A model generated the notes under the pieces. That model searched no databases. It saw nothing but the letters and a program-made list of their open reading frames with translations, and was not told the DNA's origin. From Clostridiales bacterium (lineage in GTDB: Bacteria; Bacillota; Clostridia; Christensenellales; Aristaeellaceae), in the NCBI GenBank assembly GCA_004555155.1, contig SFJH01000027.1, positions 1 to 47,948 of the forward strand: a stretch of DNA of 47,948 nucleotides, given 5' to 3'. Below are positions 7,973-16,009 of this stretch, one piece after another. The stretch's first letter is position 1. Each line of letters starts with the position of its first letter. Made by a program: the position numbers and the translations under genes.

Positions 7973-8449
7973 GTGAACGCAACCATCCTCTGCGTGGGCA
8001 AGCTGAAGGAGAAGTGGCAGGCCGAGGGCTGCGCCGAGTATCTGAAGCGGCTGTCCCGCTACGGCAAATATGAAATCGTGGCCGTGGACGACGAGCGCGA
8101 GCCCGACAGGCCCAGCCCGGCGCTGCTGCGGCAGGTCATGGAGAAGGAGGGCGCGGCGCTGCTGAAGCACATCCGGCCGAACGACCGCGTGGTGTGCCTG
8201 TGCATCAAGGCCGAAGCGCCCGACTCCGTGCGATTGTCGGAGATTACCGGCGAGTGGGCGTCCGACGGGCGGCGGGTGGTGTTTGTCATCGGCGGCTCCA
8301 ACGGCCTGTCCGATGCGGTGCTCCGCCGGGCGGACAACCGGCTGTCGTTCTCCAACCTGACCTTTCCCCACGGGCTGATGCGCGTGATTCTGCTGGAGCA
8401 GCTCTATCGCGCCGAGCGCATCCGCGCGGGAGAAAAATACCACAAATAG
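7973..8449 (+). CDS. rlmH: 23S rRNA (pseudouridine1915-N3)-methyltransferase RlmH
   Basis: 158 residues, the family length being about 155-160. The start is GTG at 7973, preceded by GGGGGG (7960-7965). RlmH is a small SPOUT methyltransferase that uses S-adenosylmethionine to methylate pseudouridine 1915 in helix 69 of 23S rRNA on assembled 70S ribosomes. The trefoil-knot signatures are clear: FVIGGSNGLSDAVLRRAD, then LSFSNLTFPHGLMRVILLEQLYRA, and the C-terminal GEKYHK that contacts substrate and cofactor. It is the last gene of the ychF-CPBP-rlmH unit, followed by a strong bidirectional terminator. Two ribosome-linked proteins thus flank the protease gene. Confidence 0.97.
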   Translation: MNATILCVGKLKEKWQAEGCAEYLKRLSRYGKYEIVAVDDEREPDRPSPALLRQVMEKEGAALLKHIRPNDRVVCLCIKAEAPDSVRLSEITGEWASDGRRVVFVIGGSNGLSDAVLRRADNRLSFSNLTFPHGLMRVILLEQLYRAERIRAGEKYHK

Positions 8450-8490
8450 ACCGCCGGTTCCGGCAATCCTGAACGAAAAAACTGCAAAAG

Positions 8491-8542
8491 AAAGCGGGCT
8501 GCGCAAAATGCCGGTAGAATGGCGTTTTGCGCAGCCCGCTTT
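8491..8542. terminator. Bidirectional terminator between rlmH and the patatin gene
   Basis: Perfect 18-bp stem, AAAGCGGGCTGCGCAAAA (8491-8508) pairing with 8525-8542, 16-nt loop. A-rich on the left and T-rich on the right, and it sits between convergent genes. Confidence 0.85.
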
Positions 8543-8557
8543 GGCATGCTTCGGGAT

Positions 8558-9409
8558 TTACGACAGATATTCCCTCAGCGCGTCCATGCGGGCGCCGGCG
8601 TGGTCGAAGCCCTGCTGCCAGAGCGCGCGAATCTTGTTCACGTCCCGCTCGGTGCGGGAGAAGCCCCGGGTGTCGTCGGGGCAGAGGACGAACGCGCGGC
8701 CCTCGCGCTCCAGGCGGAACAGCTCCTCGCGGCTGCGGTTGCTGCGCTCCGCGCGGGTGCGCATGGTTTCCACAAAATTCGGGTATCTGCGATAGACCTG
8801 CTCGATCAGGCGCTGGGTGGACTCGGCTTTGCGGCGGTATTCGCGCTCGCGGGTGAGCACCACGACCACCCGGTCGCAGCCCATGTCGAACGCGCGCTGC
8901 CAGGGCACGGGCTCCGCGCAGCCGCCGTCCAGACAGCGAATCCCGCCGATTTCATAGATGGGAAACAGCAGCGGCATCGCGCAGGTGGCCTGCAGCAGCT
9001 CGGTGTTGGGGTCGTCGGGGAGCATCGGGAAATAGGCGGCCTGTCCGGTGGCCAGATCGGTCACCTCGGCCTCGGCCAGCCCGGGCCAGCGGGCGAAGGC
9101 CCCGTAGTCGAAGGGCACCAGCCGGTTGGGGATGTCCACAAAGCCGAACTGCAGTCCGAAGTAGCAATGGCGGTTGCCGGGGCGCAGCATGTTGCGCCAG
9201 CCCATGTAGCGCCGGTCGTTGACATACTTCGTCAGGATTTCCAGATTGCGGCCGTATTGCCGCGAAAGGTAGCTGACGCCGTAGGCCATGCCGGCGGACA
9301 CGCCCAGCACATAGTTGAAATCGATTCCGTTTTTCAGAAAGCAGTCGGTCACGCCGCAGGAATACACCGTGCGCACCGCGCCGCCTTCCAATACCAGCCC
9401 CGTCTTCAA
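8558..9409 (-). CDS. Patatin-like phospholipase
   Basis: 283 residues of the patatin/RssA-like Ser-Asp dyad acyl hydrolase family. The oxyanion-hole stretch is VLEGGAVRTVYS, the nucleophile lies in GVSAG (Ser38) and the dyad Asp in DGGCAEPVP (Asp161). No signal peptide, so action is cytoplasmic or at the inner membrane face, probably on lipid acyl esters. The start appears to be TTG at 9409, which immediately gives the family N-terminus KTGLVLEGG; a GAGGCG stretch lies 8-9 nt upstream. It starts 10 bp after the nucleotidyltransferase stop, so the two form an operon. A second, longer patatin is encoded at 25375-26628. Confidence 0.88.
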   Translation of the reverse strand: MKTGLVLEGGAVRTVYSCGVTDCFLKNGIDFNYVLGVSAGMAYGVSYLSRQYGRNLEILTKYVNDRRYMGWRNMLRPGNRHCYFGLQFGFVDIPNRLVPFDYGAFARWPGLAEAEVTDLATGQAAYFPMLPDDPNTELLQATCAMPLLFPIYEIGGIRCLDGGCAEPVPWQRAFDMGCDRVVVVLTREREYRRKAESTQRLIEQVYRRYPNFVETMRTRAERSNRSREELFRLEREGRAFVLCPDDTRGFSRTERDVNKIRALWQQGFDHAGARMDALREYLS

Positions 9410-9419
9410 AATCCGCGCC

Positions 9420-10325
9420 TCACTTCCACAGCTTTTCAGGATACTCGCCCGCAGCCTTCTTTGCGCGGATGGCGGACTGCACCTTTTCCAGATCGTCGTG
9501 ATAGGTCACGCCGAACCAGCGCTCGTCGGTGTCCAGCACGCGCACGGAGCCGCTGCCCTCGCGGATCAGGGCGTTGGGGATCAGGGGCAGGAAGTATTCG
9601 CACTTCATGGGATTGACGGGCAGGCTTTCGTCCAGCCAGGCGGAGAACCGGGCCCGGAGCTCGTCGAGCACGGAGTGCTGGAAGGCCCACAGGTTCATGG
9701 AGACGGGGGTGCCGGCGGGGAGGAAGGTTTCGCCGTCGTCCTCGATGAACGCGGCGCCGCCCTCGCGGGGCACGATTTTGGTGCGCTCCACCACGCCGGT
9801 CAGCAGTCCGTCTTCCGCAGTGCACACGCCGCGGGACACGGAGCCGTTCTCGGTCAGGGTGTTCTCCACGCGATAGGCCACCATGGCGTGCTCGTTGGGG
9901 GCGTGGGGGGCGGACAGGAAGTCGCAGGCGGCCTGGAAGGCGCCGCGGCCGTAGAAGTCGTCGGCGTTGATCACGGCAAAGGGGCCGTCGATCTGGTCGG
10001 CGGCGCACAGCACGGCGTGGCCGGTTCCCCAGGGCTTCGTGCGGCCCTCGGGCACGGCGTAGCCCGCCGGCAGCTTGTCCAGCGTCTGATAGGCATACCG
10101 GAGATCCACAAACGCAGAGATGCGATCGCCGATGGCGGCGCGGAAGTCGGCTTCCATTTCGGGCTTGATGATGCAGACGACCTTGCCGAACCCTGCGCGC
10201 ACGGCGTCGTAGATGGAATAATCGATGATGACGTGGCCCGCGTCGTCCACGGGCGTGATCTGCTTGCAGCCGCCGAACCGGCTGCCCATGCCTGCGGCCA
10301 TGATGACCAGGGTGGGCTTGCTCAT
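9420..10325 (-). CDS. Sugar-phosphate nucleotidyltransferase family protein
   Basis: 301 residues. The ATG at 10325 is chosen because GAGGTG precedes it by 7 nt; the longer frame to 10364 has no such site. The N-terminus LVIMAAGMGSRFGG followed by KQ is the nucleotide-binding signature of the GlmU/RmlA/MobA nucleotidyltransferase fold, with GTGHAVLCA (base/ribose recognition) and INADDFYG (metal-binding Asp pair) further on. The C-terminus lacks left-handed beta-helix hexapeptides, so it is not a bifunctional acyltransferase. It should join NTP and a phosphorylated sugar or polyol to make an activated precursor; the sugar cannot be told. It is the first gene of the operon with the patatin gene and is driven by the promoter at 10379-10407. 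Confidence 0.85.
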   Translation of the reverse strand: MSKPTLVIMAAGMGSRFGGCKQITPVDDAGHVIIDYSIYDAVRAGFGKVVCIIKPEMEADFRAAIGDRISAFVDLRYAYQTLDKLPAGYAVPEGRTKPWGTGHAVLCAADQIDGPFAVINADDFYGRGAFQAACDFLSAPHAPNEHAMVAYRVENTLTENGSVSRGVCTAEDGLLTGVVERTKIVPREGGAAFIEDDGETFLPAGTPVSMNLWAFQHSVLDELRARFSAWLDESLPVNPMKCEYFLPLIPNALIREGSGSVRVLDTDERWFGVTYHDDLEKVQSAIRAKKAAGEYPEKLWK

Positions 10326-10378
10326 GAGAATGCACCTCGCTATCTTGATGGGGTTGCGCTGCATAAAAGCACAACATC

Positions 10379-10407
10379 ATGATAACGCAGCGGACAAAAA
10401 ATGTCAA
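10379..10407 (-). promoter_or_regulatory. Consensus sigma-A promoter for the nucleotidyltransferase operon
   Basis: Reading on the minus strand: TTGACA (10407-10402), 17-bp spacer, TATCAT (10384-10379). About 53 bp remain to the start codon. Confidence 0.8.
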
Positions 10408-10490
10408 GCGGCGGTTCTGAGGCGGGGAGGACGGGCATAGAATATCCTGATAGGCGCATTCGCGCGGGCCGGGCGGCGCTGTGAAAAAAG

Positions 10491-10518
10491 TTGCGCGGAT
10501 CCGGATTGGAAGTATATT
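10491..10518 (+). promoter_or_regulatory. Putative promoter for the SANT-domain gene
   Basis: TTGCGC (10491-10496), 16-bp spacer, TATATT (10513-10518), 54 bp before the ATG. It is back to back with the divergent promoter at 10379-10407. Confidence 0.5.
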
Positions 10519-10572
10519 CTGAGCACACGGCGCGCATACTCTGTATCATCAAGGCAGTTTGGAGGGGATTGT

Positions 10573-11325
10573 ATGGAGCAGGCATTTTCCCGCACAGGAA
10601 GGCGTTCGGGCTGGAGCGAAGCGGAGGACCAGCTTCTCTGGGAGACCGCGGAGGAGGCGCAGCAGCAGGGACTGCCGCTGAAGGCCGTCTTTGAGCGCAT
10701 CGCCGAGCAGACCGGCCGCAGACCCAACAGCATCCGCAATTACTACTATGCGCAGGTGCGCGAGCACGGAGACGCCCGGCAGCATCCCGCGCGCTTCGTG
10801 CCGTTTACACAGCAGGAGGTGGACTGGCTGATGGAGCAGGTGCTCATCGCCCGCGCGGCGGGGCAGAGCGTGCGCTCCTGCCTCCAGAAGCTCTCCGGCG
10901 GCGACCACAGCCTGATGCTGCGCTATCAGAACAAGTACCGCGCCGTGATCAAGTCCCGCCCGGAGTACGTTCACGACCTGGTGGACCGGCTCAACGAGCA
11001 GGGCGTGGCCTGCGATGCGCCCCGCGTCAACCACCGCACCCGCGCCGACGTCGGCCAGTCCTGCGCGCGCCTCGAGGAGGAGGCCCGCCGCTCCGGCGAC
11101 GCCGACCTCGCCCGCGCCTGCGATACCATCGCCGACTATCTCCGCGGACTGCGCATGCCCGCACGCGATCTCGCCCTCGCCGAGGCCGCCCAGGAGCTCA
11201 TCCTGCCCATCAAGGAATTCGTCGCCCGGCCCGACAGATCCGAACACATCGACGAGTTCTGCGCCGAAATCACGCAGAAGATCGGCGCGCTGGAGGAGCG
11301 GATCCCGGGGGAGACGTTTGAGTGA
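10573..11325 (+). CDS. SANT/Myb-like DNA-binding protein (RsfA-like)
   Basis: 250 residues, start ATG after GGAGGGG (10561-10567). The N-terminus is a Myb/SANT-like helix-turn-helix: SGWSEAEDQLLWETAEEAQQQG with spaced tryptophans, then a recognition helix RRPNSIRNYYYAQVR (about 48-63). A second, weaker W-containing repeat FTQQEVDWLMEQVL (about 78-120) may be another copy. The remainder is helical and charged. This arrangement resembles the RsfA-type prespore regulators and related clostridial proteins, but I cannot assign a regulon. It is monocistronic, with its own promoter and a strong hairpin after the stop. Confidence 0.75.
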   Translation: MEQAFSRTGRRSGWSEAEDQLLWETAEEAQQQGLPLKAVFERIAEQTGRRPNSIRNYYYAQVREHGDARQHPARFVPFTQQEVDWLMEQVLIARAAGQSVRSCLQKLSGGDHSLMLRYQNKYRAVIKSRPEYVHDLVDRLNEQGVACDAPRVNHRTRADVGQSCARLEEEARRSGDADLARACDTIADYLRGLRMPARDLALAEAAQELILPIKEFVARPDRSEHIDEFCAEITQKIGALEERIPGETFE

Positions 11326-11350
11326 CGGGGGATGGGAGTGGGAGAAGATG

Positions 11351-11392
11351 CGGGGGAGGGGTTCTTTTTAGAGAAAAAGAACCCCTCCCCCG
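11351..11392 (+). terminator. Very strong hairpin after the SANT-domain gene
   Basis: Perfect 19-bp stem, CGGGGGAGGGGTTCTTTTT (11351-11369) with 11374-11392, 4-nt loop. The T run is inside the stem rather than after it, so termination is likely but not textbook. Confidence 0.6.
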
Positions 11393-11495
11393 CGCCCCCT
11401 CCCAGAAAAACCGCTTGCGGCCTGCATGCAGGCCGCGGAGGGGGAAAGGCGTTTCTGTTGTGGGCGAAATCGGGCCGGGAGGCGGCCCGATTTCG
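11393..11495. other. Further palindromes in the gene-free stretch
   Basis: A perfect 20-bp palindrome at 11417-11436 (GCGGCCTGCATGCAGGCCGC), and a 13-bp stem at 11465-11477 with 11483-11495 (CGAAATCGGGCCG and complement). No coding signal seen. Confidence 0.7.
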
Positions 11496-11868
11496 CGGTT
11501 GACCCCGGAGGAGTCCGGGGCGGGGACGGCGATCTTTTGCGCCTTTCCGGTGGTCGGAAAGGCACAAAGGGGAGACTTGGCGTTATTCGGACGGGATGCG
11601 GGAGAGGCTGGCGCGGTTGATCCCGGAGGAGTCCGGGGTGGGGACGGCGATCTTTTGCGCCTTTCCGGTGGTCGGAAAGGCACAAAGGGGAGGGAGAGTA
11701 TCGGAGAGGGAACTTGGCGTTATTCGGACGGGATGCGGGAGAGGCTGGCGCGGTTGACTCCGGAGGAGTTTGGAGGGGAAAAGCGATTTTTTTGGGCCTT
11801 TCCGGTGGTCGGAAAGGCCCAAGGGGGAGATTTGGCGTTATTCGAACTGGGCGCGGAAGAGGCTGGCA
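11496..11868. repeat. Three tandem repeats carrying copies of the ABC-transporter 3' end
   Basis: Copies start at 11496, 11614 and 11751 (periods 118 and 137; the second holds about 19 extra bases). Each has CGGTTGA, a GGAGGAG box and a hairpin GCCTTTCCG / CGGAAAGGC around GTGGT. It then has GGCGTTATTCG followed by GGAGAGGCTGGCG. The last block of copy three is the genuine 3' end of the adjacent ABC gene (complement encodes ASLFRAQFE, stop). The complement of copies one and two encodes ASLSRIPSE, stop. So the gene terminus with its downstream hairpin was duplicated twice and drifted. Confidence 0.8.
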
Positions 11869-13601
11869 TAGAAGCCGTTTTGAGCGAGGAGCGCTTCGTG
11901 GCGGCCCTGTTCGACGATCTGTCCGTCCCGGACGACGAGGATCAGGTCGGCGTTGCGGATGGTGGACAGGCGGTGGGCGATGACGAAGCAGGTCTTGTCC
12001 TGCATCAGCCGGCGCATGGCGGACTGGATGAGCATCTCGGTGCGGATATCGACGTTGCTGGTGGCCTCGTCCAGGATCAGCAGGTGGGCCTCCTGGAGCA
12101 TGGCGCGGGCGATGGTCAGCAGCTGCTTCTGGCCCTTGGAGATGTTCACGCCGTCCTCGGTGAGGATGGTGTCGTAGCCGTGGGGCAGGCGCTCGATCAT
12201 GGAGTGGATGTGGGTGGCTTTCGCGGCGGCGATCACGTCCTCGCGGGTGGCGTTGGGACTGCCGTAGGCGATGTTGTCGTGCACAGAGCCGTTGAACAGC
12301 CAGGTGTCCTGCAGCACCATGGAAAACGCGGCGCGCAGGCTGCTGCGCTGCACCCTGGCGATCTCCTGGCCGTCGATGGTGATCGTGCCGGACTGGGGGT
12401 CGTAGAAGCGCATCAGCAGGTTGACCAGCGTGGTCTTGCCCGCGCCGGTGGGGCCGACGATGGCCACCATGCTGCCGGGCGCGGCGGTCAGGCTCACGTC
12501 CTTCAGGATGATGCGGTCGGGATCGTAGCCGAAGTCGATGTGATTCAGCGCCACCTCGCCCTCGCGCACCTGCAGCGCAGGCGCGCCGGGCAGGTCGGCG
12601 GATTCCTCCTCCTCGTTGAGCAGGTTGAACACGCGCTCGGCGGCGGCCAGTGCGGACTGCAGCTCGCTTAAGATGTTGGCGGCCTCGTTGATGGGGCCGG
12701 AGAACTTGCGCGAGTAGAGCACGAAGGAGGAGATGTTGCCCAGCGTGATCCCGCCGAACAGGTACAGGATCGCGCCGAACACGCTGATCAGCGTCAGCGA
12801 CAGGTTGTTGATGAAGTTGACCAGCGGGCCGGTGACGCTGGCGTAGTATTCGGCGGCGTAGTAGGCCTGCACGGCTTCCTCGTTGATCGCGTCGAACCGG
12901 TCGAGCACGTCGGCCTCGCGGTGATAGGCGCGGATGGTCTTCTGGCCGGAGACGTACTCCTCCACGAAGCCGTTGAGCTCGCCCAGCTTTTTGGAGCGCG
13001 CGCGGTACAGCGGGCGCACCTTGCCGGTCATGAACCGGGTGAACACCACGGACAGCGGCACGGTGATGACGAACACGATCACCAGCGTGGGCGAGATGCG
13101 CACCATCATGATGAACGCGCCCACCACGGTGATGATGCTGGTGAGAATCTGCACCAGATCGTTGGACAGCGAGGTGTTCACGGTGTCGATGTCATAGGAG
13201 ATGTGGCTTAAGATATCGCCGGTCTGGCGGCGGTCGAAGTAGCCCACGGGCAGGCGCATCAGCTTGGCGAACACGTCGTCGCGCATGTCCCGGGTGGTGC
13301 GCTGGCTGGCGTGCAGAATCAGCAGCGAGACGGCGTAGCTCAGCGCGGCGGAGATCACGTACAGCGCCAGCATCTGCGCGGCGTAGGAGAACACCTTCGG
13401 GAAGTCCACGCCCGTCTCCAGGGCGATGGCGTCGATGGCGTAGCCGCACAGCGTGGGGCCGATCAGCTGGCAGACGTTGCCCGCGATGGTCAGCGTCAGC
13501 GCCGCCGTCAGCAGGGGCCAGCTCCTGAGCAGATACCGTCCGATGCGCGCCAGCGTGCCCTTCGTGTCCCGGGGGCGCTGGGGAGTATTACGCGGACGCA
13601 T
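11838..13601 (-). CDS. ABC exporter half-transporter, catalytic-site subunit
   Basis: 587 residues: six-helix type-IV exporter membrane domain (about 20-310), then an ATP-binding domain. The start ATG at 13601 has GGAGG 8 nt upstream and overlaps the upstream gene by 14 bp. Walker A is GPTGAGKTT, Walker B LLILDEATSNVD with a catalytic Glu, and the switch is IAHRLSTI. The signature is ISKGQ instead of LSGGQ. Paired with the neighbour, whose signature is canonical but whose Walker B lacks Glu, this gives one competent and one degenerate ATP site, as in TM287/288 or BmrCD heterodimers. Likely drug or peptide export, controlled by the MarR regulator of the same operon. Substrate unknown. Its last codons are duplicated downstream. 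Confidence 0.92.
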   Translation of the reverse strand: MRPRNTPQRPRDTKGTLARIGRYLLRSWPLLTAALTLTIAGNVCQLIGPTLCGYAIDAIALETGVDFPKVFSYAAQMLALYVISAALSYAVSLLILHASQRTTRDMRDDVFAKLMRLPVGYFDRRQTGDILSHISYDIDTVNTSLSNDLVQILTSIITVVGAFIMMVRISPTLVIVFVITVPLSVVFTRFMTGKVRPLYRARSKKLGELNGFVEEYVSGQKTIRAYHREADVLDRFDAINEEAVQAYYAAEYYASVTGPLVNFINNLSLTLISVFGAILYLFGGITLGNISSFVLYSRKFSGPINEAANILSELQSALAAAERVFNLLNEEEESADLPGAPALQVREGEVALNHIDFGYDPDRIILKDVSLTAAPGSMVAIVGPTGAGKTTLVNLLMRFYDPQSGTITIDGQEIARVQRSSLRAAFSMVLQDTWLFNGSVHDNIAYGSPNATREDVIAAAKATHIHSMIERLPHGYDTILTEDGVNISKGQKQLLTIARAMLQEAHLLILDEATSNVDIRTEMLIQSAMRRLMQDKTCFVIAHRLSTIRNADLILVVRDGQIVEQGRHEALLAQNGFYASLFRAQFE

Positions 13602-15327
13602 GAGCTTCACCTCCGATGGGTTCATCCTCGCCGGTCTGGATGCGGCTGATCTGGGCGTAGAGGGGGCAGGTCTGCATCAGCGCGTCGTGGCTGCCCAGTC
13701 CGGCCATCGCGCCGTTTTCCAGCACCAGGATCTCGTCCGCGCCGCGCACGGAGCTGACGCGCTGGGCGATCAGCACCGTGGTGACGTGGGGATACTCCCG
13801 CCGCAGCGCCTCGCGCATGGCGGCGTCGGTGCGGTAGTCCAGCGCGGAGGAGGAGTCGTCCAGGATCAGGATCTCCGGATTGCCCGCCAGTGCGCGGGCG
13901 ATGAGCAGGCGCTGCCGCTGGCCGCCGGACAGGTTGACGGCCTTGGCCTGCACGCGGTGGTCGTAGCCGTCGGGCAGCGCGTCGATGAACTCGGCGGCCT
14001 GAGCGCAGCGGGCGGCGCGCTCGATCTGCGCCTGGGGAAGGCCGCGGCCCAGGTCGATGTTTTCGCGGATGGTGCCGGCGAAGAACGCGTCGGACTGGAA
14101 CGCCACGCCGAACAGCGTGTGCAGGGTCTGGTCGTCGAAGGCGTTCACGTTCTGGCCGTCGATGTAGACGCCGCCGGAATTCACCCGGTAGAACCGCTGC
14201 AGCAGCTGGATGAGCGTGGTCTTGCCGCAGCCGGTGGCGCCGATCACGCCCAGCGTCCTGCCGCGCTCCAGCGTGAAGGAGATGTGAATTAGGTCGTTCA
14301 CGCGGCCGTTGTAGGAGAAGCACACATCGTCGAACACCACGTGGGCGCGGGATTTCAGCTGCGCAAGTCCGCCCTCCGGCGACTCGTCGGGCAGCGAGAG
14401 CACCTCGTCGATGCGCTGCGCCGACGCGGTGGCCTTGGAGAGCATCACGAAGATGCGGTTGATGGCCAGCGCGGAGTTCAGAATGGTGGTAAAGTAGGAG
14501 AGAAAGGCGATGATCGTGCCGGGACTGGACAGCCGGTCGCGCACCAGATACGCACCCACCACCACCATGGCCGTCAGGCCGCCGTTGAGCAGCAGGTTCA
14601 TCAGCGGGTTGGTGGCGGACATGATCGTGTCCGCGCGGATCTGCTCGGCGCACAGCGCGCAGTTGTCGCGGTGGAAGTGTTCGCGCTCGAATTCGCCCTT
14701 GGACAGCGCGCGGATCACGCGGATGCCGGTCACGTCGTCGCGCACGGTCTGGATGGCCTGGTCGACGGCCGCCTGCACCCGGCGGTACAGCGGGATGCCG
14801 CTGCGGGAGATCAGCGTGATGCCCACGGCCATCAGCGGCAGCGTGCCCACCAGGACGAGGCTCAGACGGAAGTCCTGGAGCATCGTCACCGTCACGCCGC
14901 CCAGCAGCATCACGGGCGCGCGAATGCCGATGCGCTGCAGCCGGGCGATGGTGTTGTTGACGTTGTAGGTGTCCGTGCACAGGCGGGAGATCAGGCTGGG
15001 CACGGTCAGCTCGTCGATCTGCTTCGAGGAGAGGTGTTCGATCTTCCGGAACAGGTCGTGGCGGATGGTGCGCGTGGCGTCCCGGGCCACGGCGGACGCG
15101 CGGCGGTTCGCGACCACGTTGGTCACCAGCGCCGTCACCGCGCACAGCGCCATCATCACGCCCCAGAGGGCGATCCGCTTCAGGTCGCCCGCCGGAGCCA
15201 CCGTATCGATCATGTAAGAGAGAATCCACGGCAGGAACAGCTCCGTCATCGCGCCCACGAATTTCAGAAACAGGCCGAAGGCGATGCCGCTCAGATAGGG
15301 AATCAGGTATCGGGCGATGCGCTTCAT
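13588..15327 (-). CDS. ABC exporter half-transporter, degenerate-site subunit
   Basis: 579 residues: six-helix membrane domain (about 1-300) and ATP-binding domain. The start ATG (15327) overlaps the marR stop in ATGA, so translation is coupled. Walker A is GATGCGKTT and the signature LSGGQRQR is canonical. Walker B reads LILDDSSSALD, with Asp where the catalytic Glu should be, and the switch His is replaced by Gln (IAQRVSSV). Its own nucleotide site should therefore be non-hydrolytic, while its signature loop completes the active site of the partner encoded at 11838-13601. The two halves should form a heterodimer in the cytoplasmic membrane. The longer open frame extending to 15771 is only the overlap with marR. 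Confidence 0.92.
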   Translation of the reverse strand: MKRIARYLIPYLSGIAFGLFLKFVGAMTELFLPWILSYMIDTVAPAGDLKRIALWGVMMALCAVTALVTNVVANRRASAVARDATRTIRHDLFRKIEHLSSKQIDELTVPSLISRLCTDTYNVNNTIARLQRIGIRAPVMLLGGVTVTMLQDFRLSLVLVGTLPLMAVGITLISRSGIPLYRRVQAAVDQAIQTVRDDVTGIRVIRALSKGEFEREHFHRDNCALCAEQIRADTIMSATNPLMNLLLNGGLTAMVVVGAYLVRDRLSSPGTIIAFLSYFTTILNSALAINRIFVMLSKATASAQRIDEVLSLPDESPEGGLAQLKSRAHVVFDDVCFSYNGRVNDLIHISFTLERGRTLGVIGATGCGKTTLIQLLQRFYRVNSGGVYIDGQNVNAFDDQTLHTLFGVAFQSDAFFAGTIRENIDLGRGLPQAQIERAARCAQAAEFIDALPDGYDHRVQAKAVNLSGGQRQRLLIARALAGNPEILILDDSSSALDYRTDAAMREALRREYPHVTTVLIAQRVSSVRGADEILVLENGAMAGLGSHDALMQTCPLYAQISRIQTGEDEPIGGEAHASA

Positions 15328-15767
15328 GCGTCCCACCCCACTTCCCGCTGGATGTAGGCCTGGGCGCGCCGGGAGACGCGATCGAGCATGTCGACCAGTG
15401 CGGCGCGCTCCTCGTCGGTGAACTCCTCCAGAAGATAGTCGTTCCATTGGCTGATGGTTTCGCGGATCTTCGGCAGCGCGGCGATCGCCCGTTCGGTGGG
15501 GAACAGCTGGTGGCAGCGGCGGTCGTCCGGACTGGGGCGGCGCTCCACGAAGCCGGATTTCTCCAGATTGGCGATCGCCCGCGCCGCCGTGCTCTTGTTC
15601 ACGTACAGCGCCCTCGCCAGCTCCTCCTGGGTCATCCCCGGGCACCGGCAGAGCCTGAGCAGATACGGCGCCTGTCCGCCGCAGACGCCCAGCTCCCGCA
15701 GCGCCTGCCCGCGCTGCATCTGGGTGCAGCGCCCGACGATGTTCAGACTGTGGGTAAAGTTCGGCAT
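15324..15767 (-). CDS. MarR-family transcriptional regulator
   Basis: 147 residues. The ATG at 15767 is preferred, since GGAGG lies 7 nt upstream; an ATG 6 nt earlier is too close to it. The winged helix is MTQEELARALYVNKSTAARAIANLEKSGFVERRPSPDDRR (about 45-84), with the usual basic wing; the flanking helices would form the dimer interface. It is the first gene of an operon with the two ABC exporter halves, a common MarR-ABC arrangement in which the regulator represses its own operon until a ligand binds. The palindrome at 15788-15801, between promoter and start, is the probable operator. The open frame continues upstream in frame to an ATG at 15848, but without a ribosome-binding site. Confidence 0.92.
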   Translation of the reverse strand: MPNFTHSLNIVGRCTQMQRGQALRELGVCGGQAPYLLRLCRCPGMTQEELARALYVNKSTAARAIANLEKSGFVERRPSPDDRRCHQLFPTERAIAALPKIRETISQWNDYLLEEFTDEERAALVDMLDRVSRRAQAYIQREVGWDA

Positions 15768-15787
15768 GCACATTCCTCCGGTCAATG

Positions 15788-15801
15788 GTTGCATATGCAA
15801 C
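15788..15801. promoter_or_regulatory. Probable MarR operator
   Basis: Perfect palindrome GTTGCATATGCAAC, 20 bp before the marR start and inside its leader. Binding here would block transcript elongation or translation start. Assignment is by position and symmetry only. Confidence 0.65.
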
Positions 15802-15810
15802 GATAGGGTC

Positions 15811-15840
15811 AAAAGAAACGCCGCTGCGCGGCTTTTTCTC
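15811..15840 (-). promoter_or_regulatory. Terminator-like hairpin in the marR leader
   Basis: On the minus strand, AAAAAGCCGC, GCA, GCGGCGTTTCTTTT: a small GC stem (15820-15832) followed by a T-rich run. It could attenuate the operon, or be a chance structure. Confidence 0.35.
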
Positions 15841-15905
15841 AATACCATGATTGTCGTTCCCGCTGAAGCGTGAGCGACCCGGCCAAGCCTTCGGCTTGCC
15901 GAATT

Positions 15906-15934
15906 ATTATAGCAGATTTGTGCGCAGATTGCAA
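15906..15934 (-). promoter_or_regulatory. Sigma-A promoter of the marR-ABC operon
   Basis: Minus strand: TTGCAA (15934-15929), 17-bp spacer, TATAAT (15911-15906). Implied leader of about 130 nt before the marR ATG. Confidence 0.8.
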
Positions 15935-15956
15935 CCGTGAAATGCGCACACAATGC

Positions 15957-15990
15957 GCCCCTCCGGCGGCGGGATTCGCGCCGGAGGGGC
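15957..15990 (-). terminator. Hairpin after the PepSY gene
   Basis: 12-bp stem, GCCCCTCCGGCG (15957-15968) with 15979-15990, directly downstream of the PepSY gene. No T tract follows, so it may only protect the mRNA end. Confidence 0.4.
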
Positions 15991-16009
15991 TGCGGCATTC
16001 GGCAGGAGC

